DNA of 64,000 nt from Acinetobacter baumannii (GCF_009759685.1 NZ_CP046654.1:3286001-3350000), one strand, 5' to 3'. Shown: positions 1 to 9,188, counted from the stretch's first letter. The notes: generated by a model from the letters alone, not told the origin. Translations and numbers: made by a program.

Positions 1-1010
1 CCACCTACCAAAACAACATTTTGAATATCGGTTAACTCGAGTTTTGCATCACGCAGTACACGTTTACAAACACTAATCGTTTTGTCTAATGCTACTTGAA
101 TAATGCTTTCAAATGTAGGGCGATCTAGTGTGAGAGTTGCTTCGAGTAACTTTAATTCAACTGAATCTTGAGTTGATAATTGTTCTTTAGCTTGACGTGC
201 TGCCACAATAAATACGGCATAATCTTCATCGCTTAATACATCAATATTAAGCTGTTTTTTAGCCCATTTTACGATTAGACGGTCTAAGTCATCACCACCT
301 AAAGCAGTGTGACCACCAGTCGCTAAAACTTCGAATACGCCTTGTGAAAAACGTAAGATAGATACGTCAAAAGTACCGCCACCCAAGTCATAAATTACAT
401 AATTACGGTCGGTCGCTAAATTACTTTCTTGATCTAATCCATAAGCTACAGCGGCAGCTGTAGGCTCATTTAATAAACGTAATACATTTAAACCTGCAAG
501 TTGAGCTGCATCGCGAGTTGCTTGACGCTGAGCTTCATCGAAATATGCAGGAACGGTAATTACTGCTCCATTAACAGGATTTTGTAAGCTGTCTTCAGCG
601 CGAGCTTTTAATTGTTTTAAAATTTCAGCTGAGATTTCTACTGGTGTTTTGCGTCCAGCACGAGTTTCAAAAGCAGGCATTTCATTTTCTGAGCCTACTA
701 ACTCATAAGGGTGTTGAAATTTAATATCTGCCTTTGAACGGCCCATAAATCGTTTAACAGAAACAATTGTATTTTTTGGATCTGCAATGATAAACGGTTT
801 AGCTTCTTCACCATAATGAGTTGTATTGTCCCCATAATGAACGATAGAAGGAAGTAATCTTCTATTTTGAACATCATTGAGTACTTTAGGTTTGCCTGAT
901 AACACTGTCGCAACTAATGAGTGTGTTGTTCCTAGGTCAATACCAATCGCAATGCGATGTTGGTGTGGGGCACTGGATTGACCCGGTTCAGCAATTTGCA
1001 AAAGTGCCAT
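1..1010 (-). CDS. hscA: Fe-S cluster assembly chaperone HscA (partial, C-terminus outside window)
   Basis: Hsp70-family ATPase specialised for Fe-S assembly; with HscB it drives cluster release from IscU. The open frame runs from an ATG at 1008-1010 off the left edge, so about the first 336 residues are present, covering most of the nucleotide-binding domain. Visible motifs are the phosphate-1 loop [13 protein letters not shown] near residue 22, the [16 protein letters not shown] segment, [12 protein letters not shown] and the phosphate-2 loop [13 protein letters not shown]. The sequence [17 protein letters not shown] ahead of the ATPase core is typical of HscA rather than DnaK. It is the last isc gene visible, 38 bp after hscB; fdx is expected beyond the window. 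Confidence 0.95.
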   Translation of the reverse strand, partial: MALLQIAEPGQSSAPHQHRIAIGIDLGTTHSLVATVLSGKPKVLNDVQNRRLLPSIVHYGDNTTHYGEEAKPFIIADPKNTIVSVKRFMGRSKADIKFQHPYELVGSENEMPAFETRAGRKTPVEISAEILKQLKARAEDSLQNPVNGAVITVPAYFDEAQRQATRDAAQLAGLNVLRLLNEPTAAAVAYGLDQESNLATDRNYVIYDLGGGTFDVSILRFSQGVFEVLATGGHTALGGDDLDRLIVKWAKKQLNIDVLSDEDYAVFIVAARQAKEQLSTQDSVELKLLEATLTLDRPTFESIIQVALDKTISVCKRVLRDAKLELTDIQNVVLVG

Positions 1011-1048
1011 GAGTTAAATCCCTTGAAAATAAAGTAGAGAAAGCAAAA

Positions 1049-1567
1049 TTAAAAATCGTCGTCTAAATCAAAACTGTCTTCATCATCTAACAGTTGATCT
1101 TCTGCTTTATCAATATCGTTTAAAACACGTTGAAAGAAACGTAACTTACGTACGGTATCGCGTGCTTCTGCCCAATCTTCTTCACTGTAATCAATTTTGA
1201 ATTCACGGACCAAACCATCAATCCATTGTTGTACTTCTAATCTTAAAGTACGTAAATGTTCAGATGATGTCGCTTCATCAAGTTGTTCACGAAGTTCTAA
1301 AGCGGATTGTAGAAATTCGAAATCACTAATAGATTGATCAAGATGATGATCTTGCTTTTTAAGAGCTAAAAGATAAGCAGCGCGGCTATCAACTTGAGAA
1401 AGCGTTTTAAAAGCTTGATTGATTTCACTTGATTTGATCAATGCTTGATCTTTATCTGCGGCTTTATCTGGATGATATTGTTGTTGCAAACTTAAGAAAT
1501 TTGATTTCAAGCTTGCCAAATCGATATCGAGTGCCACAGGTAAATTGAACAACTCAAAATGATTCAT
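1049..1567 (-). CDS. hscB: Fe-S assembly J-domain co-chaperone HscB
   Basis: J-domain protein that delivers IscU to HscA and stimulates its ATPase. The protein is 172 residues, matching the usual size of about 171. The N-terminal J domain carries the HPD tripeptide (QQYHPDKAADKD), and the C-terminal half is the acidic helical IscU-binding domain, ending in a run of Asp residues. I chose the ATG at 1567, which gives MNHFELFNLP, the normal HscB N-terminus; an upstream ATG at 1585 would add six residues of no recognisable family sequence. It lies between iscA and hscA and is preceded by a long perfect stem-loop at 1596-1632. Confidence 0.93.
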   Translation of the reverse strand: MNHFELFNLPVALDIDLASLKSNFLSLQQQYHPDKAADKDQALIKSSEINQAFKTLSQVDSRAAYLLALKKQDHHLDQSISDFEFLQSALELREQLDEATSSEHLRTLRLEVQQWIDGLVREFKIDYSEEDWAEARDTVRKLRFFQRVLNDIDKAEDQLLDDEDSFDLDDDF

Positions 1568-1595
1568 TAGAAATGAGGTCCACATTAATTAAATA

Positions 1596-1632
1596 CATTA
1601 AAACAGTGCTGTTAAAAGGCACTGTTTTAATG
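1596..1632 (-). promoter_or_regulatory. Perfect 14-bp stem-loop between iscA and hscB
   Basis: The arms CATTAAAACAGTGC (1596-1609) and GCACTGTTTTAATG (1619-1632) pair perfectly around a 9-nt loop. On the minus strand the stem is followed by an AT-rich but not strongly U-rich stretch. It could be a leaky terminator or an RNA-stability element separating iscRSUA from hscBA expression. Function is inferred from position only. Confidence 0.5.
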
Positions 1633-1652
1633 AGAAAAAGGAAAGGAGAGAA

Positions 1653-1973
1653 TTAAACAGTGAATGACTCACCACAACCACATTCACCCTTTTTATTAGG
1701 ATTGTTAAATTCGAACCCTTCATTAAGGCCATTTTTAACATAGTCCATTTCTAAGCCGTCTAAGTAAACTAAGCTTTTAGGATCTACAAAAACCTTAACG
1801 CCGAATTGTTCGAAAATTTGATCATGTTCATCGATATCATCTACAAATTCGAGAACATAAGCCAACCCAGAACAACCAGAAGTTTTCACACCAACGCGAA
1901 TGCCTTCACCCTTACCTCGGTTTTTAAGGTAATTGCTAATATGAGTCGCAGCATTTTCAGTTAAATGAATCAT
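1653..1973 (-). CDS. iscA: Fe-S cluster assembly A-type protein IscA
   Basis: A-type Fe-S carrier or iron donor. The 106-residue protein has the three invariant cysteines: one in [12 protein letters not shown] (around residue 34) and two in the C-terminal [10 protein letters not shown]-terminal [13 protein letters not shown] is typical of the family. It sits 30 bp downstream of iscU in the minus-strand isc operon. It is assigned to IscA rather than ErpA because it lies inside the isc cluster in the standard order. Confidence 0.95.
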   Translation of the reverse strand: MIHLTENAATHISNYLKNRGKGEGIRVGVKTSGCSGLAYVLEFVDDIDEHDQIFEQFGVKVFVDPKSLVYLDGLEMDYVKNGLNEGFEFNNPNKKGECGCGESFTV

Positions 1974-2003
1974 GAAAACTCCAACGTTTATAATGGTAAC
2001 AAA

Positions 2004-2390
2004 TTAAGCTTTTGATTTTTTACTACGATAATCTTCAATCGCAGCTTTAATTGCATCTTCAGCTAATACAGAACAGTGAACTTTTACTGGCGGAAGAGCT
2101 AGCTCAGTTGCAATATCAATATTTTTGATTGCTTGAGCTTCATCAAGAGTCTTGCCTTTTAACCATTCTGTTACAAGTGAACTTGATGCAATTGCAGAAC
2201 CGCAACCATAAGTCTTGAAACGTGCTTCTTCGATTACACCGTTGTCATTTACTTGAATCTGTAAACGCATTACGTCGCCACATGCAGGTGCACCCACCAT
2301 ACCTGTACCAACATTTTCAGAGTTTTTGTCTAAAACACCAACATTACGTGGGTTTTCGTAATGATCAATTACCTTTTCGCTATAAGCCAT
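2004..2390 (-). CDS. iscU: Fe-S cluster scaffold protein IscU
   Basis: Scaffold on which [2Fe-2S] clusters are built from IscS-derived sulfur. It is 128 residues, full length. The three ligand cysteines are visible in GAPACGDVMRLQIQ, KTYGCGSAIASSS and PPVKVHCSVLAEDAI. The HscA recognition motif appears as LPPVKVHC, close to the canonical LPPVK. It follows iscS by 66 bp and precedes iscA. Confidence 0.97.
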   Translation of the reverse strand: MAYSEKVIDHYENPRNVGVLDKNSENVGTGMVGAPACGDVMRLQIQVNDNGVIEEARFKTYGCGSAIASSSLVTEWLKGKTLDEAQAIKNIDIATELALPPVKVHCSVLAEDAIKAAIEDYRSKKSKA

Positions 2391-2456
2391 TTCGCTTCTC
2401 CAAACCTCGGGGTCAGCCTAATATTAATATGAGGGTTAAAACACTAATTTCAATAA

Positions 2457-3674
2457 TTAGTGTTCTGCCCATTCAACTGTAGAAAGATCGATACCTTCTT
2501 TGTACATATCCCAAAGCGGAGAAAGTTCACGTAATTTCTCAACAGCGGCTTTGGTAATTGTAAGCACGTGGTCAATATCTTCTTCAGTCGTGTATTTACC
2601 AAAACTAAAGCGAATTGAGCTGTGTGCTAGCTCATCAGATAAACCTAATGCGCGAAGAACATATGAAGGCTCTAAAGTAGCAGAAGTACAAGCAGAACCA
2701 CTTGATACAGCAGCGTCTTTAAGCGACATCATTAAAGATTCACCTTCAACAAAGTTGAAGCTGACGTTTAAATAGTTAGCAACGTTTTGAGTTGGGTGGC
2801 CATTTAAGAATACTTGTTCAAGGTCTTGTAAACCGTTCCAAAGTTTGTCACGAAGTTTACGAATACGTTCTTGTTCTGCATGCATTGTTTTGCCTGCAAG
2901 TTCAAAAGCTTCACCCATACCAACAATTTGGTGAGTCGCTAAAGTACCAGAACGCATACCACGTTCATGTCCACCGCCATGAATTTGTGCTTTTAGACGA
3001 ACACGTGGGCTACGACGTACATATAATGCGCCGATGCCTTTTGGACCATAAATTTTATGAGCAGAGAAACTCATTAGGTCAATTTTCATAGTAGATAAGT
3101 CGATATCGACTTTACCAGCTGCTTGTGCTGCATCTACATGGAAAAACGTTTTATTTGCACGTGTTAATTCACCGATCGCTGCTACATCTGTAACTGTACC
3201 AATTTCATTGTTTACCATCATAAGAGAAACAAGAATAGTATCTGGGCGAAGGGCAGCCTTAACCATTTCAGGAGTAATTAAACCTGTTTGTGGTTCTGGC
3301 TCTAAATAAGTGATTTCAAAACCTTGTTCTTCCAATTCACGGCAAGGATCTAGAACAGCTTTATGTTCAATTTTACTTGTAATGATATGTTTGCCTTTAG
3401 ATGCATAGAATTGAGCAACACCTTTTAGAGCAAGGTTGTCTGATTCAGTTGCACCAGAAGTCCAAACGATTTCACGTGGGTCAGCTTTAATTAAGTTTGC
3501 GACTTGCTCACGTGCATATTCAACTTTTTCTTCTGCCTGCCAGCCATAAGCGTGGGAACGAGATGCAGCATTACCAAAGGTACCGTCGAAAGTTAAACAC
3601 TCCATCATACGTTCTGCAACTTGCGGATCTACTGGAGTGGTTGCTGCGTAATCAAGATAAATTGGACGTTTCAT
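2457..3674 (-). CDS. iscS: Cysteine desulfurase IscS
   Basis: PLP enzyme that converts cysteine to alanine and passes persulfide sulfur to IscU and other acceptors. It is 405 residues, the usual length. The PLP lysine is in [10 protein letters not shown] (about residue 207) and the catalytic cysteine in [15 protein letters not shown] (about residue 329), in the long mobile loop typical of group I IscS. N-terminal [14 protein letters not shown] is conserved. The start codon follows the iscR stop by one base, so the two are probably translationally coupled. Confidence 0.97.
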   Translation of the reverse strand: MKRPIYLDYAATTPVDPQVAERMMECLTFDGTFGNAASRSHAYGWQAEEKVEYAREQVANLIKADPREIVWTSGATESDNLALKGVAQFYASKGKHIITSKIEHKAVLDPCRELEEQGFEITYLEPEPQTGLITPEMVKAALRPDTILVSLMMVNNEIGTVTDVAAIGELTRANKTFFHVDAAQAAGKVDIDLSTMKIDLMSFSAHKIYGPKGIGALYVRRSPRVRLKAQIHGGGHERGMRSGTLATHQIVGMGEAFELAGKTMHAEQERIRKLRDKLWNGLQDLEQVFLNGHPTQNVANYLNVSFNFVEGESLMMSLKDAAVSSGSACTSATLEPSYVLRALGLSDELAHSSIRFSFGKYTTEEDIDHVLTITKAAVEKLRELSPLWDMYKEGIDLSTVEWAEH

Positions 3675-3675
3675 A

Positions 3676-4149
3676 TCAAATACCTGTACCCGATAAAAGA
3701 GCTGAATCTGTGCCAGTTACATTTTGGCGTAATGCAACAGTTTGAACGTTGTCTCGGCTAATGAGGTTGGCAAGAGTGATTTTAGCTAAATAGTCGGCAA
3801 TATGATGAGAGAGTTCTTGCCATAAATCGTGAGTAAGACACATTGCACCATTTTGGCAGTTGCCTTTATGGTCACAACGCGTTGCATCAACGGTTTCATT
3901 TACGGCTTCAATGATTTCTAACACAGTAATTTCATCAGCGTTTCGAGCCAAATGGTAACCACCATTTGCACCGCGAACACTAGAAACTAACCCATGACGC
4001 TTAAGTTTTGCGAACAACTGCTCTAAATAAGCAACTGAAATAGATTGACGTGCGGCAATTTCGGCGAGCGTGATCGTTTGTTCAGTTGGCTGCAAAGCTA
4101 AATCAAGTAGAGCAGTCACTGCGTAGCGACCGCGAGTTGTAAGGCGCAT
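3676..4149 (-). CDS. iscR: Fe-S cluster regulator IscR (Rrf2 family)
   Basis: Rrf2-family winged-helix repressor that binds a [2Fe-2S] cluster and represses its own operon when Fe-S supply is sufficient. I chose the ATG at 4149 ([19 protein letters not shown]), the standard IscR N-terminus; the upstream ATG at 4161 adds four residues. The cluster ligands are the three cysteines of [13 protein letters not shown], spaced C-x5-C-x5-C, followed closely by a histidine in LTHDLW. The protein is 157 residues. It heads the isc operon, consistent with autoregulation. Confidence 0.95.
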   Translation of the reverse strand: MRLTTRGRYAVTALLDLALQPTEQTITLAEIAARQSISVAYLEQLFAKLKRHGLVSSVRGANGGYHLARNADEITVLEIIEAVNETVDATRCDHKGNCQNGAMCLTHDLWQELSHHIADYLAKITLANLISRDNVQTVALRQNVTGTDSALLSGTGI

Positions 4150-4182
4150 GATTCGATACACATGTTAAGACTAGATAATAGG

Positions 4183-4211
4183 ATTTTATGAATCCCGACT
4201 AAAATAGTCAA
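4183..4211 (-). promoter_or_regulatory. Sigma-70-type promoter of the isc operon
   Basis: On the minus strand, TTGACT (-35, plus-strand 4206-4211) is separated by exactly 17 nt from TAAAAT (-10, plus-strand 4183-4188). The iscR ATG is at 4149. The promoter overlaps the IscR-type site at 4191-4215. Confidence 0.75.
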
Positions 4212-4215
4212 GTTT
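4191..4215 (-). promoter_or_regulatory. IscR type-1 operator
   Basis: Compared with the E. coli type-1 consensus, as I recall it, of 25 positions, this site matches at about 22, including the core TTGACTATTTTAGTCGGG on the minus strand. It covers the -35 element and spacer of the iscR promoter, the position expected for repression by [2Fe-2S]-IscR. Confidence 0.75.
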
Positions 4216-4259
4216 TTTTATTTTTAATTCAAGTGCAGGATCAAATTAGAAAAAATAAG

Positions 4260-4907
4260 TTAAGCTACCCACAAATTATATATGAAATAAACAATAAATA
4301 TTAGGCTAATTATACCAAAGCACAAGTTAATGTTCCGTTGGCGCTGTTGTAAACGTGCAATTCGGTTTTGATACTGTTTAATTTCGACATGCAACGAATT
4401 TATTTCTGAGCGTTGTTGGTCGATTTTTTCAAGTAATGGAGCAATTTTTTTGCGAGAGGCTAGGGCTTCGGCTTCATCATCTGGTGCGTTGAACCACTGT
4501 TTCCAGTCTGCTAGAAGCTTAGGTAAAGTGAGATGCGAAATTAAATCGATAAGTTCTTTTTTAGTCTCTGCATCCCCATCAATTCGCATGTTATTCAGGC
4601 TACGTTGATTTGAAAAAACAAAAATTTTGATAAGGTCAACGAGAGTACTATTAATTTCTAAATCAATCCGACGGTCATATGAGTGAATATCAAATAGCAA
4701 TCCTTTTTCCGTAAACTGCACATAGAAATCGAAAAATGGCAAATAGCTATTAATACGGATTGTTATTTTATTGGCGATAAACTTTTTCGCTTGTAAGCGA
4801 AGAACACCATCGTGGGTGAGAATAAATGAGAAAAAAGTTTCTAAAATAATTAGAACAATATTCAGCAACAGACGTGGATGTTTTTGTCTTTGTTGCGTTT
4901 CACTCAT
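4260..4907 (-). CDS. SCP2/UbiJ-like protein with coiled coil and C-terminal membrane anchor
   Basis: No family is certain for this 215-residue protein. The first ~130 residues resemble the SCP2-like lipid-binding fold of UbiJ: a helical start, a strand-rich middle (FYVQFTEKGLLFDI) and the segment MRIDGDAETKKELIDLISHL, which mirrors the conserved UbiJ region with GDAE. Residues ~165-195 form a predicted coiled coil rich in Gln, Arg and Glu. A hydrophobic segment (LCFGIISLIFIVYFIYNLWV) reaches the C-terminus, so it may be tail-anchored. It is a single gene between iscR and a divergent phasin-like gene. A role in ubiquinone or lipid handling is inference; the usual ubiJ neighbours ubiE and ubiB are not beside it. 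Confidence 0.65.
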   Translation of the reverse strand: MSETQQRQKHPRLLLNIVLIILETFFSFILTHDGVLRLQAKKFIANKITIRINSYLPFFDFYVQFTEKGLLFDIHSYDRRIDLEINSTLVDLIKIFVFSNQRSLNNMRIDGDAETKKELIDLISHLTLPKLLADWKQWFNAPDDEAEALASRKKIAPLLEKIDQQRSEINSLHVEIKQYQNRIARLQQRQRNINLCFGIISLIFIVYFIYNLWVA

Positions 4908-5117
4908 AAAAGTTTATCCTTAAATATTAGAGATTAATTGAGAGAATGAGACATCCTATCTCAAACTTAACACAATGTCCTGTTAAATATATTTACATGA
5001 CATGATTGTTTTGTAGAACAGTTTCATAAATGTATCAAGTCTTGACTTTGTTATTATAAGAATATTTTGTGGTTAAATAACACTTCGTCTCTCTCATCCG
5101 ATCAGGAGCTTAGATCA

Positions 5118-5573
5118 ATGGATAATGCAAACATAGAAACACAAGCAGAAGAGCAAGGAGAAAAAAATAAATCAAAATCAAAAAGTTCTAGAAAATCTGC
5201 ATTAGATTTTAGAAAGTATACGAAACAAATCTGGTTGGCAGGTTTGGGTGCTTTTTCACGTGCCGAAGAAGAAGGGAACAAACTATTTGACTCATTAGTC
5301 AAAGTAGGGGAAGAGTTAGAATCCAAAACAGGTGATTTAGCAGATACAACTGTTGGTAAAGTAACCGAAAAAGCAAAAGAGTCGGTTTCTGATACAAAAG
5401 ACAAGGTCGAGAAAATTTTAGATACGAGTGTAAACCACTCTTTAAATAGAATTGGCTTGGTCACTCCGAAGGATTTACAGCACATTGAACAACTCCTAGT
5501 TCAACTGCATATAAAGGTAGATGCTTTAATTGAAGAAAATCAGAAATTGAAGGCAAAATTGAATGAAAAGTAA
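5118..5573 (+). CDS. Phasin-like polyhydroxyalkanoate granule-associated protein
   Basis: Small helical protein of 151 residues resembling PhaF/PhaI-type granule proteins. The segment YTKQIWLAGLGAFSRAEEEG matches the conserved phasin N-terminal signature (K..WLAGLGA..RA..EG), and the C-terminus holds LVTPKDLQHIEQLLVQL followed by a Lys/Glu coiled coil. The start at 5118 is chosen because AGGAG lies about 10 nt upstream; an earlier start at 5067 lacks a good ribosome binding site. Phasins of this type coat PHA granules, and some act as general stress or chaperone-like proteins. No PHA synthesis operon adjoins it. Confidence 0.8.
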   Translation: MDNANIETQAEEQGEKNKSKSKSSRKSALDFRKYTKQIWLAGLGAFSRAEEEGNKLFDSLVKVGEELESKTGDLADTTVGKVTEKAKESVSDTKDKVEKILDTSVNHSLNRIGLVTPKDLQHIEQLLVQLHIKVDALIEENQKLKAKLNEK

Positions 5574-5645
5574 AAAAATGTAGGGATTTAGCAAATATAT
5601 AACAGTTTTTTAGCATTTATTTTTGCTAAAAGCTCTGCTCTAGTA

Positions 5646-5675
5646 TTGCGTTTTCCCCCAAAGCATTGCTATAAA
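5646..5675 (+). promoter_or_regulatory. Probable promoter of the HU gene
   Basis: TTGCGT (5646-5651) and TATAAA (5670-5675) are separated by 18 nt, about 70 bp before the hup ATG. This is read by eye and is moderate evidence. Confidence 0.45.
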
Positions 5676-5742
5676 GGCGTCATGGCCTTTTAAACTATAG
5701 CCTTGGACCTTAAACAAACGATATTAAGAGGATGTTTTATTC

Positions 5743-6015
5743 ATGAATAAATCAGAATTAATCGATGCAATTGCTGAAAAAGGGGGAGTATCTAAGACTG
5801 ATGCAGGCAAGGCACTCGATGCGACAATTGCGTCAATTACTGAAGCACTTAAAAAAGGTGACACAGTAACTTTAGTTGGTTTTGGTACTTTCAGTGTTAA
5901 AGAACGTGCTGCACGTACTGGTCGTAACCCTAAAACTGGTGAAGAGCTTCAAATTAAAGCAACAAAAGTACCTAGCTTTAAAGCTGGTAAAGGTCTTAAA
6001 GATTCAGTTGCTTAA
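5743..6015 (+). CDS. hupB: DNA-binding protein HU
   Basis: Histone-like nucleoid protein that bends DNA. It is 90 residues, with N-terminal [26 protein letters not shown] and the DNA-embracing beta arm [20 protein letters not shown], both diagnostic of HU. AAGAGGA upstream gives a good ribosome binding site. It is followed by an intrinsic terminator and then by ppiD, the same hup-ppiD order seen in E. coli. The HU-alpha/beta distinction cannot be made from sequence alone here; the symbol reflects the ppiD neighbour. Confidence 0.95.
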   Translation: MNKSELIDAIAEKGGVSKTDAGKALDATIASITEALKKGDTVTLVGFGTFSVKERAARTGRNPKTGEELQIKATKVPSFKAGKGLKDSVA

Positions 6016-6030
6016 TCTTTTAAGATGATT

Positions 6031-6057
6031 AAACGCGCCAATATAGGCGCGTTTTTT
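6031..6057 (+). terminator. Rho-independent terminator after HU
   Basis: The stem ACGCGCC/GGCGCGT around a short AATATA-type loop is followed by TTTTTT. Confidence 0.85.
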
Positions 6058-6146
6058 ATTAAAAATCTGAATTGACCAATATTGCTCATTCATTCATTGT
6101 GGTTTTTCAGTTAAAATTCTCCTCGAAATAAAATATTGGAATACTT

Positions 6147-8012
6147 ATGGAATCGTTTCGTACAGTCATTAAGGGTTGGCTCGGCAAAGTCCTTTTAGTT
6201 TTGTTTTTGACCCCTTTAGCGCTTGTAGGTATTGAAGGATATTTTAATAGGGGAAACAAGGCAGATGTCGCAAAAACTGTAAATGGACAGGACATATCAA
6301 AAAAAGACCTTGAAACTTTAACGCAAAGGTATAAAGAACAATATTTAGCTGCTGTAAAGGGTGATGAAAGTTTACTTAATTTACCGGTAATTCAAGCCAA
6401 AGCTCTTGATATATTGGTATCCCGTAATTTGCTCATTCAACAAGCTGAAAAATTAGGTATTTCTTTAAGCGATGCTCAAATCGAGCAAATGTTAGCTCAG
6501 CAGCCAAGTTTGCAAGAAAATGGCCAGTTTTCACAAAAATTATATGAAAATTATTTGCGTTCGATTGGTATGACAAGCGAAGGCTTAATCGCTAGCTTAC
6601 GTCAAGATCACGCTTTAAAAATGTTGACTTCAACTTTTGCAGATTATTCTTTAGTGAGTAAAGTTGATTTAATGCAAATTGCGAATTTGCAAACTGAACA
6701 GCGTACATTGCATTTGGCTAGTATTAAGTTAGACCCTTATAAAGCTGGTTTAACTGCATCGAACCAAGAGGCTACTGATTACTACAACAAACATCAGAAT
6801 GAGTTTAAACAGCCTGCTTCTGTTGATGTAGATTATGTTGTTTTATCTCCGTCTTTAATGGCTAAGCCAGCTCCAGCCACAGATGCCGAGCTTAAACAAG
6901 CTTATGCAAAGTTCGTAGAAACTCAGCAAAAAGATGCTAAACGCATAGTGAAACATATCCTTATTACGACAGACGCTCGTGATGATGCGGCAGCTCAAAA
7001 ACTTGCTAAAGATGTATATGCAAAAATTCAGGGTGGACTTTCATTTGCTCAAGCAGCAGCTCAGTTCTCTGAAGATCCAACTTCTAAGACGAAAGGTGGA
7101 TTAGTTGAAGCATATGCACCTGGTGTTTTCTCTGATGCATTTGATAAAACTGTTTTAAGCTTGAAAAATGGTCAAATTTCTCAGCCAGTAAAAACACAAT
7201 ATGGCTATCATATTATTGAAGCGGAGACTCAGGCCAACCAAATTCCTTCATTTGAAGCTGAGAAATCACGTTTAATTGCAGAAGTTGAAAAGAATAAAGT
7301 TGCATCTGTTTATTCAGATACCGTAAATAGTTTGAATGAAACGATTGTTGGTAATGATTCTTTAGATGCTGTTGTACAGCAGGTTAAAGGTACAAAAATC
7401 GAATCATTAAATGGTGTAACTTTAGCTACTCAAAATCCATATTTAAGTGATCCTAACGTAAAAATTAAATTGTTTAATGATGATGTGAAAAATGGCGATC
7501 GTAATGCTTCATCTAATATTCAATTAGCGAACGGAGATACTGTTTGGGTTAAAGTACGTGACTATCATGCGGCTGGTGTTAAACCACTTGCCCAAGCAAT
7601 GAATGAAGTAAAAGCTAAAGTAATTGATGAGAAAGCACGTAAAGCAGCTCAAGCGAAAATCGCTACAATGCTGACAGAATTCAAAACTCAGCCAGCTGAA
7701 CAAGTTGTCGCGAAAAATAAAGTTGCTTTTGAATCAGCGGGTGTATTTACTCGTTCACAAGGTTTAAAACGTGCAATTGAGCGTGCAGCATTTAGTGTTC
7801 CTGAGCCAAAACCAGGTATGTGGTCTGTAACTACCGCGAACTTACCAAATGAGTTAGTGGTTGTGGCTGTTTCTAATGTAAATTCAGCTGCTGTTAACGC
7901 TATGCCTGCTGATCAGTTGCAACAATTAAAACAGCTTTACCGCCAATCTCGTGGTCAACAGATACTTGAAGATTACAGCGAATACTTAAAGTCACACGCT
8001 AAAATCAAATAA
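6147..8012 (+). CDS. ppiD: Periplasmic peptidyl-prolyl isomerase/foldase PpiD
   Basis: Inner-membrane-anchored periplasmic chaperone working near the Sec translocon. It is 621 residues. An N-terminal hydrophobic segment (WLGKVLLVLFLTPLALVGI, about residues 11-29) anchors it, followed by the SurA-N-like chaperone region (IQAKALDILVSRNLL). One parvulin domain spans about residues 262-362, with AKRIVKHILITTDARDD, FSEDPTSKTKGGLV and QYGYHIIEAE. The C-terminal ~250 residues are a second helical chaperone region. Its position after hupB is the conserved arrangement. The gene ends at a bidirectional terminator shared with the convergent alkR-like gene. Confidence 0.93.
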   Translation: MESFRTVIKGWLGKVLLVLFLTPLALVGIEGYFNRGNKADVAKTVNGQDISKKDLETLTQRYKEQYLAAVKGDESLLNLPVIQAKALDILVSRNLLIQQAEKLGISLSDAQIEQMLAQQPSLQENGQFSQKLYENYLRSIGMTSEGLIASLRQDHALKMLTSTFADYSLVSKVDLMQIANLQTEQRTLHLASIKLDPYKAGLTASNQEATDYYNKHQNEFKQPASVDVDYVVLSPSLMAKPAPATDAELKQAYAKFVETQQKDAKRIVKHILITTDARDDAAAQKLAKDVYAKIQGGLSFAQAAAQFSEDPTSKTKGGLVEAYAPGVFSDAFDKTVLSLKNGQISQPVKTQYGYHIIEAETQANQIPSFEAEKSRLIAEVEKNKVASVYSDTVNSLNETIVGNDSLDAVVQQVKGTKIESLNGVTLATQNPYLSDPNVKIKLFNDDVKNGDRNASSNIQLANGDTVWVKVRDYHAAGVKPLAQAMNEVKAKVIDEKARKAAQAKIATMLTEFKTQPAEQVVAKNKVAFESAGVFTRSQGLKRAIERAAFSVPEPKPGMWSVTTANLPNELVVVAVSNVNSAAVNAMPADQLQQLKQLYRQSRGQQILEDYSEYLKSHAKIK

Positions 8013-8026
8013 AATCTATGTAATAA

Positions 8027-8052
8027 AAAAAGCGCTTCGGCGCTTTTTTTAT
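8027..8052. terminator. Bidirectional terminator between ppiD and the AraC-type gene
   Basis: The stem AAGCGC/GCGCTT with a TTCG tetraloop is flanked by an A-run on one side and a T-run on the other, so it can terminate both convergent genes. Confidence 0.9.
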
Positions 8053-9017
8053 TATTCCTCGAGATTAGTACCAATATAATTTTGTCTATATTGTTTAGGT
8101 GATAAATCAAATACTCTTTTAAATGCCTGACTAAATGCGGTTTCGGAAGAATAGCCCACTTTATTTGAAATTTGTTGTATTGATAAATTACTTGTGCGTA
8201 GATATTGGCTAGCTAAGCGGAAGCGATAATGCTGTAAATAAGTAAGAGGTGGTTCACCAATAATACTATTAAAAAGATTGGCAAACTTAGATCGTGACAT
8301 GCAGCATTGTTCAGCTAATGTTTCAACAGTCCAGCTTATTTCAGGTTGACTATGAATTGCGGATAAAGCATTACTTAATTCAGGATGTGTGAGGGCACCT
8401 AACCAATTTTGTTGATCTGACATTTGTTGAATATGATCACGAATACATTCAATTAAAAGAATACTGACTAAGTGATCAATAATTTTGTCATGACCTGGTT
8501 GGATTTTTTGTGTTTCGACCGCTAAAAAGTAGAGACCTATTTGCAACCATTCAGGAGGAGTGGCCTGATTCTCATGTTGAATATGCATAATAGAGGGTAA
8601 TGCATTAATAAGTGGCCCTGCCATATAAGTATCGACTTGACAGCGCAAGCAGAGTAATAGGGTATTTTCAGATGTTGATGAGCCTAATTCAATTGGATCG
8701 TGGCGATGTCCATTAAATAATGGAGTAATATCGACTGGATCTACAAGTTTACTTGCAGTAGCTTTTGAGTCTGTAGCATGATGCGCTTTTCCAGAAGGAA
8801 TTAAAATAATATCTCCAGCTCTTGCTGTTATTTTCTCTGACACATTTAATTGGATATATACAGAACCCGTTAAAACGATATAAGCCAGTAAAGCAGATTG
8901 ATCTTGTGTTTTAAAAGCCCATTCACCTTGTGCTTTTATATAAATATATTCAGACTTATTTAAGTGGATATCATCAAAAAATTTACTTAGTGCATCCATG
9001 TTTACGTGATCAATCAT
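8052..9017 (-). CDS. alkR: AraC-family regulator, probable activator of alkane hydroxylase (AlkR-like)
   Basis: The 321-residue protein has an N-terminal cupin-type sensor domain (TARAGDIILIPSGKAHHATD, about residues 60-85) and a C-terminal double helix-turn-helix of the AraC family (MSRSKFANLFNSIIGEPPL and IQQISNKVGYSSETAFSQAF). It is transcribed divergently from alkM with a 171-bp shared upstream region. In A. baylyi an AraC/XylS-type regulator, AlkR, in the same divergent arrangement activates alkM in response to alkanes; the role here is inferred from that. The cupin N-terminus is of the type common in many AraC regulators, so effector specificity is unproven. Confidence 0.75.
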   Translation of the reverse strand: MIDHVNMDALSKFFDDIHLNKSEYIYIKAQGEWAFKTQDQSALLAYIVLTGSVYIQLNVSEKITARAGDIILIPSGKAHHATDSKATASKLVDPVDITPLFNGHRHDPIELGSSTSENTLLLCLRCQVDTYMAGPLINALPSIMHIQHENQATPPEWLQIGLYFLAVETQKIQPGHDKIIDHLVSILLIECIRDHIQQMSDQQNWLGALTHPELSNALSAIHSQPEISWTVETLAEQCCMSRSKFANLFNSIIGEPPLTYLQHYRFRLASQYLRTSNLSIQQISNKVGYSSETAFSQAFKRVFDLSPKQYRQNYIGTNLEE

Positions 9018-9188
9018 TATTTTAATAAAATTATAGTGAGCTATAAGAATAGATCAACATGTGTTTTTAGGACAAAAAAGTGGAAGAAAATGCCAAAGAC
9101 TTTGAAATAGGTTTTTTGGACGGTTACAACTGTTAAGAAAATAGTATTTCTTTAACTATATAGATATATAGAAAAAGGAAATATGACT
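9018..9188. promoter_or_regulatory. Divergent regulatory region alkR/alkM
   Basis: AT-rich intergenic stretch shared by two divergent genes. A ribosome binding site AAAGGA lies at 9174-9179. It presumably holds the activator binding sites and both promoters, but I could not assign individual boxes with confidence. Confidence 0.5.

Noticed and set aside
698..913. ORF of 71 codons opposite hscA
   Set aside because: It lies wholly inside the HscA reading frame and has no family features or ribosome binding site.
5102..5485. Minus-strand ORF of 127 codons opposite the phasin-like gene
   Set aside because: It is a mirror of the plus-strand gene, which has the family motif and a ribosome binding site.
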